From Bradysia coprophila (taxonomy: Eukaryota > Arthropoda > Insecta > Diptera > Sciaridae): a DNA stretch of 64,000 bases. The notes beneath the pieces were generated by a model. The model did not search any database and had not been told where the DNA came from. It saw only the letters and a list, made by a program, of their open reading frames with translations. The position numbers were made by a program, and so were the translations under genes. The stretch's first letter is position 1, and each line of letters begins with the position of its first letter. The DNA lies in assembly GCF_014529535.1 (NCBI RefSeq), contig NC_050738.1, positions 806,001-870,000 on the forward strand, in the 5' to 3' direction. Below, in pieces: positions 46,313 through 59,700 of the stretch.

Positions 46313-48955
46313 GTCATGTCATTCTTCGATAATAAATGGATAATAAGTGAAATGAATGAATGAATAAAATGTTTCAAAACGTTTATGTTGAAGAACTTCT
46401 GAAACGTGGAGAAATCACTTTTCTGGAACAAGTTCGTTCGCAAAATTCCGAGATAACAGAACATGATGGATCAAATTCTTCCTATCTCGATAACTTCCTA
46501 GGTGTGTGTTGTACAGCTTTGGTCGGCAAGGAGTAATTATATAGTTCATCAAGAAAAACAAACCTTCCAAAGGAAGTGGGATTCTAGCTTATCACCCTGA
46601 AGAGGTTCAGAGAAAGTAGAGTTGGCAGTGGCAAAAAATTTTGGTATTTCAGCAGAAACCCAGGAACTGCATTACTGGAGGTCGAATGAGAAAAAATGGC
46701 GAAAAAGTTTTCCTCAGCCAGCTGTAGAATTCTAGGATTGTGATGACTTCAGACTGTTTTTTAGGTTCTCTTTTGAGAGTATTTTGACGATCAATTAAAT
46801 TAGTAATTTATCGAGGTGTTAGATGTTTGATTCCTACAACTTCAAAGGGCAAGTGTTTCAAGATTTTGAGGAATTTTCCAAATTTTTTGGGTTCCCTTCT
46901 GGATTTTTAGGATTATTGAGGTATGTATGTTGCTTCATAGAGAAATAACTTTTATGGAAAAGTTTGATTGTTAGATGTTAGGTACGAAGTACTAGCGGCT
47001 CATATGACCGCTATGCCGTTGGCAACACCTTATTTTTTTTGGAATAAATTTTGAGTTAACTTCAGTTTTTTGCGTTATTCCTAGCGATATCAGTTATTTT
47101 GTAAGTAAGGACACAAGCACTTGCACTACCTTTACCCTTCAGTTTTTTTGACAACTTACTGACCAGTGAGACTAGAGAGAAGTAACTGTTTACCAGTCCA
47201 ATCCTTTTACAAAATGAATTTCGAAAGTTGAAAATATTTTGACACTTTCCAAAGGATGCAGCAGAATGAAGGATGGTTTGGAACATTGTACGGTGGTGTA
47301 TGACCGACATCATCAAATATTTCTTCTTCTTTTTTTACTTAAACTTTCTTTGACGTTTTTTTTCATCATCATCAACAACAACAACGACGAACAACAACTG
47401 ATTATTATGTATTACATATTATGAATATTTTATTAAAAAGAAGTCGAAGAAGAAACTTGTGTAATGTGTATTAGGAATTACTGAATCGCATCGTATAACA
47501 AAATAATAAAAATAAAAAAATAAAAATAAAAGGAAAACTTTTTCATGTCTGAGCCTAATATAATTAAATTTCAATTTTTTTTTGTCGTCAAAGCATCCCA
47601 AAACTCGAAGAAAACCACAATTTCCAACTGAAAAATTTATATATTATTCAGATATCGTCCCAAACAGCCAAGGCAGAAAAAAAACGGAATATAATAAAAA
47701 TATCTGCACAAAATATAATTTAATTTGTTACCCCTTATATATACATATAATACGGAGTGAGCGAGAGCAGCAAAAAAAAACTTTTATTTCTGCCATTTTA
47801 AAAAGATAAAAGGAATACAAAAAGCAGCAAAAAAGGGCATACACACAGAGAGAAGAAGCGGAAAAAAAACACATTGAATTTAGGCAAGATGTTCAATTCA
47901 TAGTAATACAAAGGGAATTGGGTATAAATGGATAAAAAGTGTATAAGACACAGGTAGGAAAAAAAAGTCATGAATTTTTGAATTATTAATTGTTCGGTGC
48001 TAGGAGCACACATTATTACAAAATAGCAATGGTACCGAGAGCGTTTTATACTTTATACAGTGGAGTGGAACACGTTTTTAGCAGTCATCTCTGGAGGGTG
48101 ATGATATTGCCGTTTGTTGAGCATTATTTCTCTTATTTCATATTACAATGGTGATTCGACGAGGGTTTAATTTTTTTTTCTACTTTAACTTGTTTCGAAA
48201 TTCATTTATAAATAAACGAGGAGGGTATATCATCAAGTTTTCTGTATATAATTATTTAAGTGTGATCAATTGTAGCGAAGCTATGATAGAAAAAAAAGGG
48301 AAAAAAATTTTTTTTTTAGTTCAGTTTGACAGCATAATTATGGCAATTAAGTCAAACGAAATATGTTTGAGGTATGCCGAATTAAATAGTCGAGTACATG
48401 AGGGGAGTTGTGCTAGGAAAAAATCTTCAAACAAAATTGATTTTTTTTTGTAATGATTGAATTACCAGGAAATGAGAAAGTATTGGCTGTTAATTGAATG
48501 TATATTTTGCGCTTTGCGGTGACGATAAGCTCCTCTTGCGTAACAATTGCCATTTCTTTTCAGTTAAATTAAAAAAGAAAAATTTTGTCGACATGCTGAA
48601 TCAGCATAATTGATTTTATAAAAGAGCCATGTGCGACGCATATTGTGCGTAGCTGATAACGTTCAATATTTTTATGCTTTTAAAATAGATTTTCTGACTT
48701 AATAAAGTTTTTAATAAATTTGTCGAAATTGGGAGCTACTACATTCGTTAGCTTTAGAGTCCAATTAAAGGCCTCAGATTGTCAATTCAATCAATTCGTT
48801 AAAGAGACGAAATTTACAATTTCTAATATTAAAATACTTTCATTCAAAATAAATTGTTAGGCTAACACCAGTAAGGCACAACGGAATCGCAAAATTCCTC
48901 CACACGTTTTGAGAACCACTGAAGACTATATCTGTCGAGTGCAACCCTTCTGCGC
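46313..48955. other. intergenic, nothing recognised
   Basis: Very AT-rich, with A/T homopolymers and a CAACAACAACAACGACGAAC microsatellite near 47375. No supported gene, RNA or paired repeat. Confidence 0.5.
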
Positions 48956-49262
48956 GCGGTTTTGTGAATCGGGATATATCAAGGATGCAATGATTTGTAA
49001 ATTCATTCCGTTGGTTTTGGTTGACTTGGTATTAGAAGACTGAAAGACATTTCACTGTCTGCATTCCTGTCGTCTACAAACAGTGACAAAGAATGGCTGT
49101 CTAACTTACCGATATACAGGACTGTGAGTCAATGATACCACATTTGGATGAAGGCTTGCAACTTTGGAATAAATTGAATGATTCTGTACCGACTGATCCG
49201 AAGAAGCAAAAGAATTGGGATGAAATTAATATGCAGAGAATTTCCAGAGAATTAGTGTTTTA
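48956..49262 (+). pseudogene. relic of a retrotransposon related to the 56.75 kb element
   Basis: Two frames carry protein similarity to the linker between reverse transcriptase and endonuclease of the 56.75-59.95 kb element. Near 49035-49105 one frame reads GIRRLKDISLSAFLSS (compare GIGVRKVEDIAMPAYLSS). Near 49195-49250 another reads DPKKQKNWD (compare EKKKKQKNWD). Stops and frame changes separate the blocks. The similarity is visible at protein level only, so this is an old, distinct copy rather than a recent duplicate. Confidence 0.6.
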
Positions 49263-49279
49263 ATCGAGGTAAAACGTAA

Positions 49280-49400
49280 GTTGAAACAATTGAAGTACAA
49301 GATTTTGAATGTAGCAAACACTTTGAATATCTGAAGTAATAGGACCAACTAGGTGAAACATCGAAGGCGTATAATTCGTCTAGGTAATGTCTGTAATAGA
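49280..49400 (+). repeat. MITE family A copy (partial)
   Basis: AAACAATTGAAGTACAAGATTTTGAATG and ATCTGAAGTAATAGGACCAA correspond to the right half of family A. It begins within 20 bases of the relic retrotransposon. Confidence 0.5.
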
Positions 49401-49539
49401 TTCGTGGCCGTGTTTATCTCAGGATTAGCAATCTACGGCAGAGTAAAAAAAAAACAGACAGGAACACTTGACTTGACTAGGAACCTGAATTATCAAGTAA
49501 CCTCATATTTTACGAGTTAAATAATAGATCATTGTCAAT

Positions 49540-49715
49540 GTCGTTTGAGCTGTCAAATAAGTTGGCAATTTCACAGAGCTAACCTCAAATTGAACAAAAA
49601 AAGTATTGGGTTGTGAGACGCCACACAAATTTTCATACATTTCAAGGGGCGGCTCTGTGAACGAAACATCTTTTGAGGTTAGCTTTATGAAATTGACAAC
49701 TCATTTGACACTTTT
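49540..49715. mobile_element. inverted-repeat element (about 175 bp)
   Basis: TGTCAAATAAGTTGGCAATT...AGCTAACCTCAAA is matched inverted by TTTGAGGTTAGCTTTATGAA...TCATTTGACA. The loop contains GAGACGCCACACAAATTTTC. Confidence 0.6.
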
Positions 49716-51283
49716 TGAGAGAAGAAACCGCTATTTGACACTGATCTATTTCAATTTTTATCAGAGTTCATTTGTGTTCATTTTCATTCATTAGGTCCCT
49801 TATTTGACTTTTTTTAAATGAACTGCTCCCGCCTATCATTCCAATTTTCAATAAAAGTAAACAAGCAAGTCCGAACCTGCATGAGCAATACAATAAAATT
49901 AACAAAAGAATTTTCTACAAGCAATAAAGAAACCCACTGAAGTACTAGATTTCAAATTAATTAATAATAAAACGCCCATGTGTCAAGGTTTAGAAAGCCG
50001 TCTGCTTTAGAATATCATGGAGCATCTAAGCCTAGTACTTCGAGACCCATAGATATTATGTGCATAAAGTAACTTTTCACAGCGCAAACTTTGGAAGCCT
50101 TTGTTGTGAAAAACGTTGTGTTTAGCTCGGGAGAAAAGTTAGAAATTGAATTTTCTCGGGTAAACCCTAGACATGCAATTTACAACTTTTCTTCCCTCGT
50201 TGTCTCGTTGAACAAATAACTATTGTTGGCATCAAACATACAAAACCTGAAACAAGTCGACCTATCGGACCTATCGACACCCTACTAAATGTGAATTATT
50301 CGTACCTCTACGTAATTATAGGGATCGAAAATTTGTATCCCAACTGTTATTTTTCGGTATAGAAATGAAATAAAAGAAATGGTTATAATAGTGTGAAAGC
50401 AATAATTGTGCAGTTTTCATTCTACAGCAAAAGAAAGCAGCATGTTCAACAAGGTGTAAAGTTAATGAAACGGATAACATATAATTAATAAGAGTTCTCG
50501 ATGGCGATTATAGGTTTTGAATTGGGTATTAAATATTCACACATTTACACATTTCAAGTGAAAAATTTCGAATCGTAAATTGGTGAGGAATAGCCTCGAA
50601 AATAACGGAGAGAGAAAACAAATTATCGACTTTTTTCCAATCATTTTTTATACGAAAAAAAAAAAAAATCAGCACGAACTAACACACCAATTTGTTCGAA
50701 TATTTATTGAAAAATATAGAGAAAAAAAATTGGATTTACACTTTTTTATTCGAAAAACTTTTTTTTCCCTCCTCCCTCTACCGACAACCGAAAACTTTTT
50801 TTTTTATACATCCTCGACCGAACATTTTCTATTTTGTTCGATGTTCGAGTGTAATGATTAAAAAAATATTATTGAGTTCACTTTTCCACACAACCAATTT
50901 GTTTAATGTTCGCTTAACTTTTCGGTGTGCAGAAAAAAAAAACTTTCATGATTTTCTATACATCGGTCGAGTCTCACTCTTCCGGTTACAATTTTGTGTG
51001 ATTAGAAAATAAATGGGGAAGAAAAGGAAAAAAAGAAATTGTAAATTAAATTGTTGTATGTCGCATGGGATGAAACGACGGAATAACGACATAATGATCA
51101 CGTAGAAATAATGATGGGCTTTGTATTAATGATTCTGTTCGAAATTAGACCGAACTACATCAACAATCCGGTAGAGACACATGCTTGGATCAAAAACTTG
51201 ACCGTTAGAATTGGCTTCTATCATAACACTGCTTCTAGCTTTAACACTGAACTATTCCAAATTTGGAGACTTTAGTAATAAGA
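49716..51283. other. intergenic, nothing recognised
   Basis: AT-rich with A and T runs; the 93- and 106-codon frames around 50580-51012 are low-complexity and unsupported. Confidence 0.45.
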
Positions 51284-52166
51284 CACGGTTGGTTTGAAAC
51301 GAGATTAAATAGGGAACGCCGACCACCAATAATTTTTTTTCATATTATTAATCAGTGATGGACAAGAACATCACACAGGAAAAAATCAGAATTCCCGCAT
51401 AAGCCCAATAGTGACACCTACACCAAAATCAGTCATATTTGACTTCTTCGACGCTCACCTGTTGTCTATTACCACGAAAAAATCATTCAAGAACAAAGGA
51501 CACGAAGTAGCTGTGTTACAATTTCGAAATTTAAGATTCGTTCGTAAATTTCGTCGTAGAGCGACCTCGCTACAAAAAATCTAACAAAAACGGTACGCGT
51601 CGCGACCGATGAGTATCATGCTTGGTATTGTTACAAAGCTTAAGCTTAGGGCTAAGCAACTGTACATATTTTGATTAAAAAAAATACGTTGGAAGCGTTC
51701 CAGCAGTGTTCAAAGTTCGCCGATGGTAGCAAAAAAAGATGGTCGAAAATGGGCCATTATAGACAACATCTAAAAAATCAGTTACTAGTGGTGGATAGGG
51801 CTTGTAACCCTCTATCCATATCAACAATACGAAACTTCCACGGTTGCTTCCTTTCGAAGATATCGTCGATTGAAAATCGTGATTTTTCGACTACTTGGGG
51901 CTACAGCTGCCCAACCAGATGTTCCAAGGTGAATTTTTTAAAATAAAAAGTCTTAGAATTAGTCCTGCTACCGATCCCAATATAAGTCACAACTAACCGC
52001 TACTCTACAGGCCGTGGACGACACAGCTGCTGGTTCTCAGAAACGGCCCAGCCGATCGGTTTGATTTTTTCCTGTGTGATGTTCTTGTCCATCACTGATT
52101 AATAATATGAAAAAAAATTATTGGTGGTCGGCGTTCCCTATTTAATCTCGTTTCAAACCAACCGTG
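51284..52166. mobile_element. 883-bp element with inverted ends over 100 bp long, AAGA duplication
   Basis: CACGGTTGGTTTGAAACGAG continues through AAATAGGGAACGCCGACCAC, AATAATTTTTTTTCATATTA and GATGGACAAGAACATCACAC before pairing fails near 51390. The inverted right arm runs from about 52060 to 52166. AAGA lies outside both ends (51280-51283, 52167-52170). The CAC start and 4-bp duplication would suit a Chapaev/CACTA-type non-autonomous element, which is inference. A 91-codon frame inside (51671-51946) has no known features. Confidence 0.8.
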
Positions 52167-52229
52167 AAGACCTAATGCTAAAGATTGCTCTTTTGTTGTA
52201 TATTTCACCTCATACAATAAACGTGACTA

Positions 52230-52395
52230 TGTCATCTGTTATCAACAGCAGCGACAAAAACGAGTAATGACTCGGTGTCACATGTTACATAGCAAAATTT
52301 GTGTTAAAACAAATGAGGTAAAAGATTTCGTATCGACCTCTTGATAAAACTTTGATCGAAAGAAGTAACAGATTCGATATGTGGATGATATACTT
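52230..52395 (+). repeat. MITE family A copy (partial)
   Basis: GTCATCTGTTATCAACAGCA, GTTACATAGCAAAATTTGTG and AAACAAATGAGGTAAAAGAT are in family order; ends are lost. Confidence 0.65.
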
Positions 52396-53164
52396 GGTTA
52401 GCTTTTGAAGATTGATTGACTTGAGTCTTTTTTCAGTAGTCGATGATAGTGGCCAGCATCATCTCATTTACATTTAAACCACTGCAAGATAAAATTCCAA
52501 ACCATCAGGAAGAACTATTTTTCAAGTGGAAGAAGATTTATCGAATTCAGTATTATGTTAAGAATTTAAAATTTATAATTTAGAGCAGAAATGCGTTGGC
52601 ATTGTTTTACATACACTACACTTAAAAAAATTTAGTTTATATCACATTTTCGTTTTCAATAGATTCTACATAATTTCTAGATCCACAGATTTGACAGTCT
52701 TGATATTGAATGGTTTTTTGGTTTGTATCCCAGTAAACTAGTCGTTACATGTGTGCGACAAAAATTTCGACTGGGAAAAAATTCAAATATTTCATTCAAT
52801 ATAACAGCTGTCAGAGTCTGTGGGACTAGAAATATCAGATCCTACATAAAACAAAAATGTGATATTAACTAATTTTTGATAGCTGTAACTACGAAAAAGT
52901 TAATCAGCAGCTGAAATTGCAGCAAAATCAATATTTTTGATCAAATTTTTTCTGTGAACTGAATTTTTCGAGTTGCGGAACAAAACCTCAAACTTATACT
53001 TCAAAGCCACATTCATCCATGCATGTTTGATGTCAAAGCTAAGACCAGAATCAATTAGGGGAAACGGTTTTTTAAATGTTTTTGTTGCTTTTCTGATGCT
53101 CGTAACTTCTCAGGGGTGCATTTTACCCCCCCCCCCCCATGATCGACTACTTGCCCCGAAAGTA
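52396..53164. other. intergenic, nothing recognised
   Basis: No supported gene. A run of C (near 53127-53139) is unusual in this sequence. Confidence 0.4.
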
Positions 53165-53406
53165 CATGCAATTTTCTAATGACACCTCACACGACCTTGT
53201 ACGTTTCGTGTAGCCAGAGAAATTTCCAGATGAAAAGTGCATGTTTTCTGTTTTCGATCGCCTCTCGCTATCCACACAAACATCGATGAATTTAAAAAAA
53301 ATATATTTTTGGCGTCTAGTGACCAATACCTATCGAGGCACATATTAAAAAAGTCCACTGGAAAATGCGTCCGATTTCGGCAGGTCGTTTTTCAAAAGAA
53401 TCCCTC
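53165..53406. repeat. half copy of the 4800-5422 foldback element
   Basis: It ends GGCAGGTCGTTTTTCAAAAGAATCCCTC like the 5422 end and shares AAAATGCGTCCGATTTCGGC, GGCACATATTAAAAAAGTCC and ACACGACCTTGTACG. Only one arm is present, so it is a truncated or solo-arm copy. Confidence 0.75.
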
Positions 53407-54680
53407 TCAACAACTTCTTCAAGGTGGCAACCAAACTTAATTATTAGATTAGCTTGTACGTCTATCAGTAGTCCGACGACTAGAACATTGAACATTACGC
53501 AAAACTCTGCAATTTTTTTACAGTATTCATAAATGTCTTTCAATCTTTCATTTCTTGCATACAAAGTGGATGGAAATAAATAGGCAGACGATTCACATTT
53601 ACCATAAATCGATTTAAAGATGAACAGAAATTTTGAACACAAACTTTTAGAGGTTTTCGTTCATGCCTTTGTTCGAAGATGAAAATGCGATTTAGTTCGT
53701 AAATTCAAACGAATTTTCCCAATAAAACTAGCACTTGGTATATACTACCAATTACCATTATTTTTCGTCTCAACGCCAATACTACTCCGCATTACATGTA
53801 TTATACATAAATAGCTGAGCAAAGACAAGTTCAATGAAATTAGTGTTGGAAACGAAAGTTTTCCGAAATGCAAACCACGTCTTATACCATTGCTGTAACA
53901 GATCCAGAATAATAATTTCGAACAACGATTTCCTTAGCAACTAATTGATGGTAACAAATTGATGGTTATCGAAACTAATATGTTCGTTAAATTGACTTAT
54001 CTCTAAACCAGGGGAGAGGCGGCTGTAATATCATATCTTATTTTGTGGTGCCCTGTCTATTCTATACTTCCATTAACGGCAAAACGAGTTAGACGCTTGT
54101 GTAACCTACACCCGAAGTCTCTCATTAAATATGTGCATTTTAATGTGGTAATGCCTTATGTATACCTTCAAATTTTGCAAATTTTTGAGAATCGTAAGCA
54201 TTACCAATATTATATTTCAAATTAAAAGGGAGCCGAATATTTATTTAAGATCAAAGTGGCTTCAGAGAAAATAATAGCCGAAATTATATTGTTTATGCTG
54301 TGAATTTTCCATTCTACCGGATACACATCGTGTGTATTTGGGTTACACTCGCGCGAAACACAAAGTGTTTTATGCAAGAAATTCGGAGAGATAAGTTTTT
54401 AATTGTTTTTTTTTCGTATTCTTAAGTCAAGGGTTCAATCAGTCGATTAAACGAAACTCGCATACATTTCCACACTAGCTGAACATTTTGACAGATGACC
54501 CACACATTTTGTGTCAAAATTTCATTTCACCGGCTGGTTGTATACTTGGCTTTAGTCGAGGCTTTAGTGGTAAAGCGCTGAACACAAAGAATGAAAAAGA
54601 GCAAAAGAAGACAGAGAAGAAAGAGGGGCATCTGGTTGACATAGCCACGATTTTCTTTTTAAAATTTTCATAAATTCATT
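53407..54680. other. intergenic, nothing recognised
   Basis: A 108-codon minus-strand frame (53642-53316) has a hydrophobic stretch faintly like an insect odorant-receptor segment, but its last codons run into the foldback repeat; not called. Confidence 0.4.
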
Positions 54681-54891
54681 TTACAGTTAACTCCAACCAA
54701 ATATGTTACTCAATTTGCTTCAGCTATTTTTCAGCTGGTCTTATCATACAACCTCACCGTCTAATACGTATTTGCATGATTTTACCACTACCACGTATAA
54801 ATACATATAATGCAGTGAAATTGTATGAGTGGACCAGCTGAAAAAATACAGAGGCAAATTGCGGCACAAATTTGGTTGGCGTTAACTGTAA
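54681..54891. mobile_element. 211-bp MITE, TTACAGTTAACTCCAACC ends
   Basis: TTACAGTTAACTCCAACCAA pairs with TTGGTTGGCGTTAACTGTAA. The arms continue through CAATTTGC and TTTTTCAGCTGGTC to a loop of about 90 bases. Confidence 0.7.
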
Positions 54892-56749
54892 TTCGTACAT
54901 AGAGTAGTTAATAAGTCGACAAACTACCAATAGAAGGTTTTGTTTAACAGATCTTAAACAACAAGTTTCTTCCATATCATATCATATTATCAGAGGTGCC
55001 GTACATTAGACGTTGATGCAATTTGAAGCTGTATCTGAATATGAACTGTTATATAACTGTGTAAACGATGATAATCTCGAAGATAATTTTCACGATTCAA
55101 CTACAACCGAGCATAATACCTTTGAGTATATCATGCAATTGATACCATCATTCAATATTTCGTTATATTGTTGCTGTATGTTTTAACAAGTAATATTCAA
55201 GTAAAAATGTAGCCAAATATATACATTATGCTAAACCGATAAGAACGATAGGTTATATCCTGTTGTAGCTGCTGCTGCTGCTGTGTGTACGTATCTTCCA
55301 TTTTAATACACATTTTGCTCTTGGAGTGCTTCCTTGTTTTTACAGTATTCACTTAGTTACGAATGGATATTCGAGTAAAATGGATAGAGAAACTTGAGTT
55401 AATTCAAGAGCAAATAGAAAATTAAATTGAAATTTCGGATCACAGAGTGGGTAACAATTATTGAAAATTCTAGAATTATCAGCTTACATCGTTTTGTGTT
55501 TGTGTGTAAGTGCTTGGTATAGATACAATATCATTCCGATTCGATAATTATAGGAGGGTATACATGTCGGACGTTTATGTAATTAATCAGATAAATGGAT
55601 TTTGTATTGGTTTTTGGACGCTTGAAATGAACAATAGACCTGCGATCAATTCAATTTTCATTCGATTTAACTTTAATTGCAATGGTTGAGCGAAAACAAG
55701 TCGATGAATCAGGTGAATCAAGGAATGATTTAAAAAATCACTAAGCCCAGAGCCCTATACTCAGAACAAACTAATTTTCAAACATTTCCCATAAATGGGT
55801 TATTCTATGGTTATCCACGTTACCATCATGCCATATTTTCGCATATTATCGAATCATTTACGTCTGTTGAAATCGCAGTTGACTTACGAACAAAGGAAGT
55901 TTAAAAAAAAAACCATCAAAACACCGTCACATGCTTTCGCCCAGCTGACTGAATGACATTTTTCAAACTAGACTTACATGTAATACAGAGAGCGAGAGAC
56001 GTTTTCGGTACTAAATCGGAGACGCAACCAATGAACCTACATCAAATGTTGTTATAGATCATTTTCATGACCTTGTAAACGTCAGACACGATCCCAGCTG
56101 TCAGACATGTCGAAAAATATCGAATGAATAGAACGAACGATTTTCATGTAAAAACCAGTAAATTGAACGCAGTCAACGTCAATTAATTGAGGTTAAGGAC
56201 TACTGGACGAAACATTTAGTGGGGTTACGTTGACAAGTACCGTATAATGAAAATGATCTATTGTGGACAGCGATCTGATGAATAGAATCAATGTGTTGCC
56301 GTTGAATTTCGAACCCACAACTGGCAATTCAATGGGAAGTGTCGACTTACACACTGCGCTATTGAGTTGTTTTTTGTGTGTGAATTCGAACGTGTTTACA
56401 GTTAACCAAAACCAACAAATTCCAAGAACAGACACGAGAACAGATTTAAAATAAAGGGCCTACCCGACGCAGTAGTCAGAATTTTTAGTTTTTTATGTTG
56501 GTATAATGTCACTGAAGGGAACAAAATAAGAGGTTTTTTGACCGTTAACAAAAAGTCGGTTTTTGTGCCTGTTCTTGGACTGCGTTGCCATAACCAGATT
56601 TGTAACGCACATTGCTGCAGCTGTTCTTCAGCTGGTTGCCTCACTGTCTTTAAGTACGTGTTTGTAAGGCTGGAAATTGGACAAAATAACACAGCGCCCG
56701 TATTTTCATAAAAATATTTGATTACAATCATCGAATTTTGGTGGAAATC
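54892..56749. other. upstream of the retrotransposon frame; 5' end not located
   Basis: No host gene is supported. A CTG microsatellite lies near 55268. The last several hundred bases probably include the 5' UTR of the retrotransposon, but I cannot see its 5' junction. A weak inverted pair, CCAAGAACAGACAC (56421) and its inverse near 56572, may mark a small hairpin. Confidence 0.4.
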
Positions 56750-59700
56750 ATGGGCCAAACTTCAAGTGGTCAACCACAACTTTCAGATTGCATTTGTTTA
56801 TGTTTGGTGGATGAAAATGATGAAAACATTGAAAACTGGATTTTCTGTGCAGGATGCGGAAAATGGTATCACCGTAAATGTAATTTAGTTAATGATGATG
56901 GTGCTAATTCATTGGTTAATGGTAATGATTGGTATTGTCCGGTTGCTAAGTGTCAGAAAGTGTTTTCTTCGCTGAATAAGGATGTTGATGTTGGTCGACC
57001 GGTTCGAGGTCGGTTAGATAGAAAGTGTAAGGGGAAAGTTGCAGTCTCTGCTTTAGATTTTTCTTCTGAAGAAGTTGTTTCTGATAGGGTAGTTTGTAGT
57101 GCTTGTGGTTTCTTAGCTAAGAATGCTCGTGGTCTGAAAGTGCATATGGCTAGACATAAGGGCGTCAGTGATGTTGTTAATCCGTCAGTAGGTGTTGACG
57201 GTTTTTCGGGTTCGTCGGGAAAAGTAGGTTCATCAGAGTGTTTGGAAGACTTTGGAGTTCTTCTTAATAGGTGTAGGCTCTCAGTTCCTTTGACGAGAAT
57301 TATTCAGAAATCTGTAAGGATTGCGGTTTGTCAAGAGTTAACTGCGGTGGTTGAAAGGTTAGTGAAGAGAAATGATGTAGAATCATGGATGAGGTTGCTT
57401 GCTTTCCCTTATATTGTTCTGAATAATAGGTCGAAGGGCAAAGGTGGTATTAATGTGATCAGGCATAATCTGGGTGTTTTTAGGAACTGTGTCGATGTTG
57501 TCAAGGCGTTGACGGATGTTTTGAATGACGCTAGTGTTCCATTTGTTGTTAGTAAGGTTGTTGATAGGGACAGTGTTGTTGTGAAGGTTGCGACTAGGAA
57601 GGTTGGTGAGGGAGACATTAAAGGAGCTGTTAGAGTTTTGTGCTCGAGTGAGTCAGTAGCGCCTCAGTCAATAGAGACTGTGACTAAGTTAAAGGGCAAG
57701 CATCCGGATGATAATGGTGAGGTTTTTGAGGAGGTAAAGTTAGATAGTAATTTGCAGGCTACTGATGTTAAGGATGTTTTGGGTGCTATTAGAAGCTTCC
57801 CGTTGAGTTCTTCAGGGGGAATAGGTGGTTTGAGGCCACCGACATTTGAAGGATTTAGTTTCTTTTACTTGTGGTGATTTTGGGAATCGGTTGTTGAAGG
57901 CAATAGCTTCTTTGACGGATGTTATTAAGCGTGGGAAGGTTCAACAGGACGTGTGTAAGATATTTTTCGGGGCTTCGTTGACTGCCCTTATGAAAGGTGA
58001 AGACGATGTTAGGCCAATTGCAGTAGAGATAGTTTGGAGACGTTTGGCAGGAAAGGTGGCTTGTTGTAATGTCAGAGATAGTTTAGTTAAGAAGTTAAAG
58101 CCTGTTCAGTTTGGGTTTGGTGTTCCGGGAGGTGCAGAAGCGTTGGTTCATGCAGTTCGTCGGTTTTGTACAGTTCAGCATGACAAGCCGATGGCCTTGG
58201 TTAAGTTCGATTTCGGTAATGCTTTCAATATGTTGTTTAGGAAGTTCATGCTAGGTGAGGTTAGAGATGTTTGTCCTGAGTTGTTGGCGTTAATGCAACA
58301 GTCTTATAGACATTTTTCTAATCTTTATTTTCTTGATGAAACTCTGCTTTCAAGGAGAGGGTTTCAACAAGGAGATCCTTTGGGACCTCCCGGTTTCTGC
58401 ATAGGTATTATGAAGATGACGCATTCATTAGATGCAAGGTTGAATGGTTGGTATTTAGATGATGGTAGTATTGGTGACGTGCTTTCTGTAGTATTGAGGG
58501 ATATTAGGAAGATTTTAGAATTTTGTGATTTGTCAGGGTTGCCTTTGAATGCTAAGAAGTGTGAAGTCTTTTTTGTGAGTGCTAGTGAAGGTGAAGCGGC
58601 TCATATGTACTCTGAGATTTCGTCATTGTTACCAGGGATTAAGCGGGTTGATGAGTCTTCGTTGGAGATGTTGGGCTCGCCTGTTTTTGAGTTAGGTTTA
58701 GAAAGGATGTTTTCAGCAAAAGTTGAATCTATCAAGTTGATGTGTGATCGTTTAACTTTGATGGATGTTCATCCTGCTTTGTGTGTTTTTAGGAAGTCTC
58801 TCGGTAGTTCTAGGTTTAATTATTTGTTGCGTTCTTCGAAGGCGTTTTTGTTAGGTGATCGCTTGAGAGCTGTTGACGAGATTTTCCGTTCAACTCTCGA
58901 AGCCATTGCGAATGTGAAGATGTCTGATTTTTCTTGGGACCAGGCTTCTCTTCCTTTAAGCTTTGGAGGTATAGGTGTTAGGAAAGTTGAGGATATTGCG
59001 ATGCCAGCTTATCTGTCGTCTGTTTATTCTACTTTAGAACTGTCGAGTGAGATATTGAGAAAGTTTAGTTTTCAGGTAATCGAAACTAGTGTTTTGGAAT
59101 TAATTGAGGAAATACCTCGAGATTTTGTTCCAGAAGGTGACGAGAAGAAGAAGAAGCAAAAGAATTGGGATCTGCCGATGATTAAGAGTAAATTCGATGA
59201 GATGTTTGACTCCAGCGAACCTGTTGCTCGTGCAAGACTACTTGCATCATCAACCAAAGAATCTTCAAAGTGGTTGCAAGTAGTTCCATCGAGCCAATTG
59301 GGTTTGCTATTGGATAACAACTCTGCTAGAATTGCTGTTGGTCTTCGTTTAGGTTCTGGTTTATGCGAGGAACATAAGTGTGTTTGTGGTGGAATGGTTC
59401 AAAAGGATGGCTTACACGGCTTATCATGCAAAATGAAAATTAAAAAAATTGCTGCGCATGATGAAGTCAACAAAGTTTTTTCTCATGCATTTTCTTCAGC
59501 AGGATTTCCAACCATGTTACAACCGCCAGGTATGTCTAGAGATGATGGTAAAAGACCTGATGGAATGACCCTGATTCCATGGAGTCATGGTAAATCTCTT
59601 ATTTGGGATGTAACCATAAGAGATACATTGGCGCCTTCATACATTAATGAATCTAGCAAGAAACAGCGGTCGATTGCGGACAACGCAGAAAGATTTAAAC

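Noticed and set aside
53316..53642. Possible insect odorant-receptor fragment on the minus strand
   Set aside because: The hydrophobic pattern is only loosely similar, there is no neighbouring exon, and the C-terminal codons fall within a foldback repeat.
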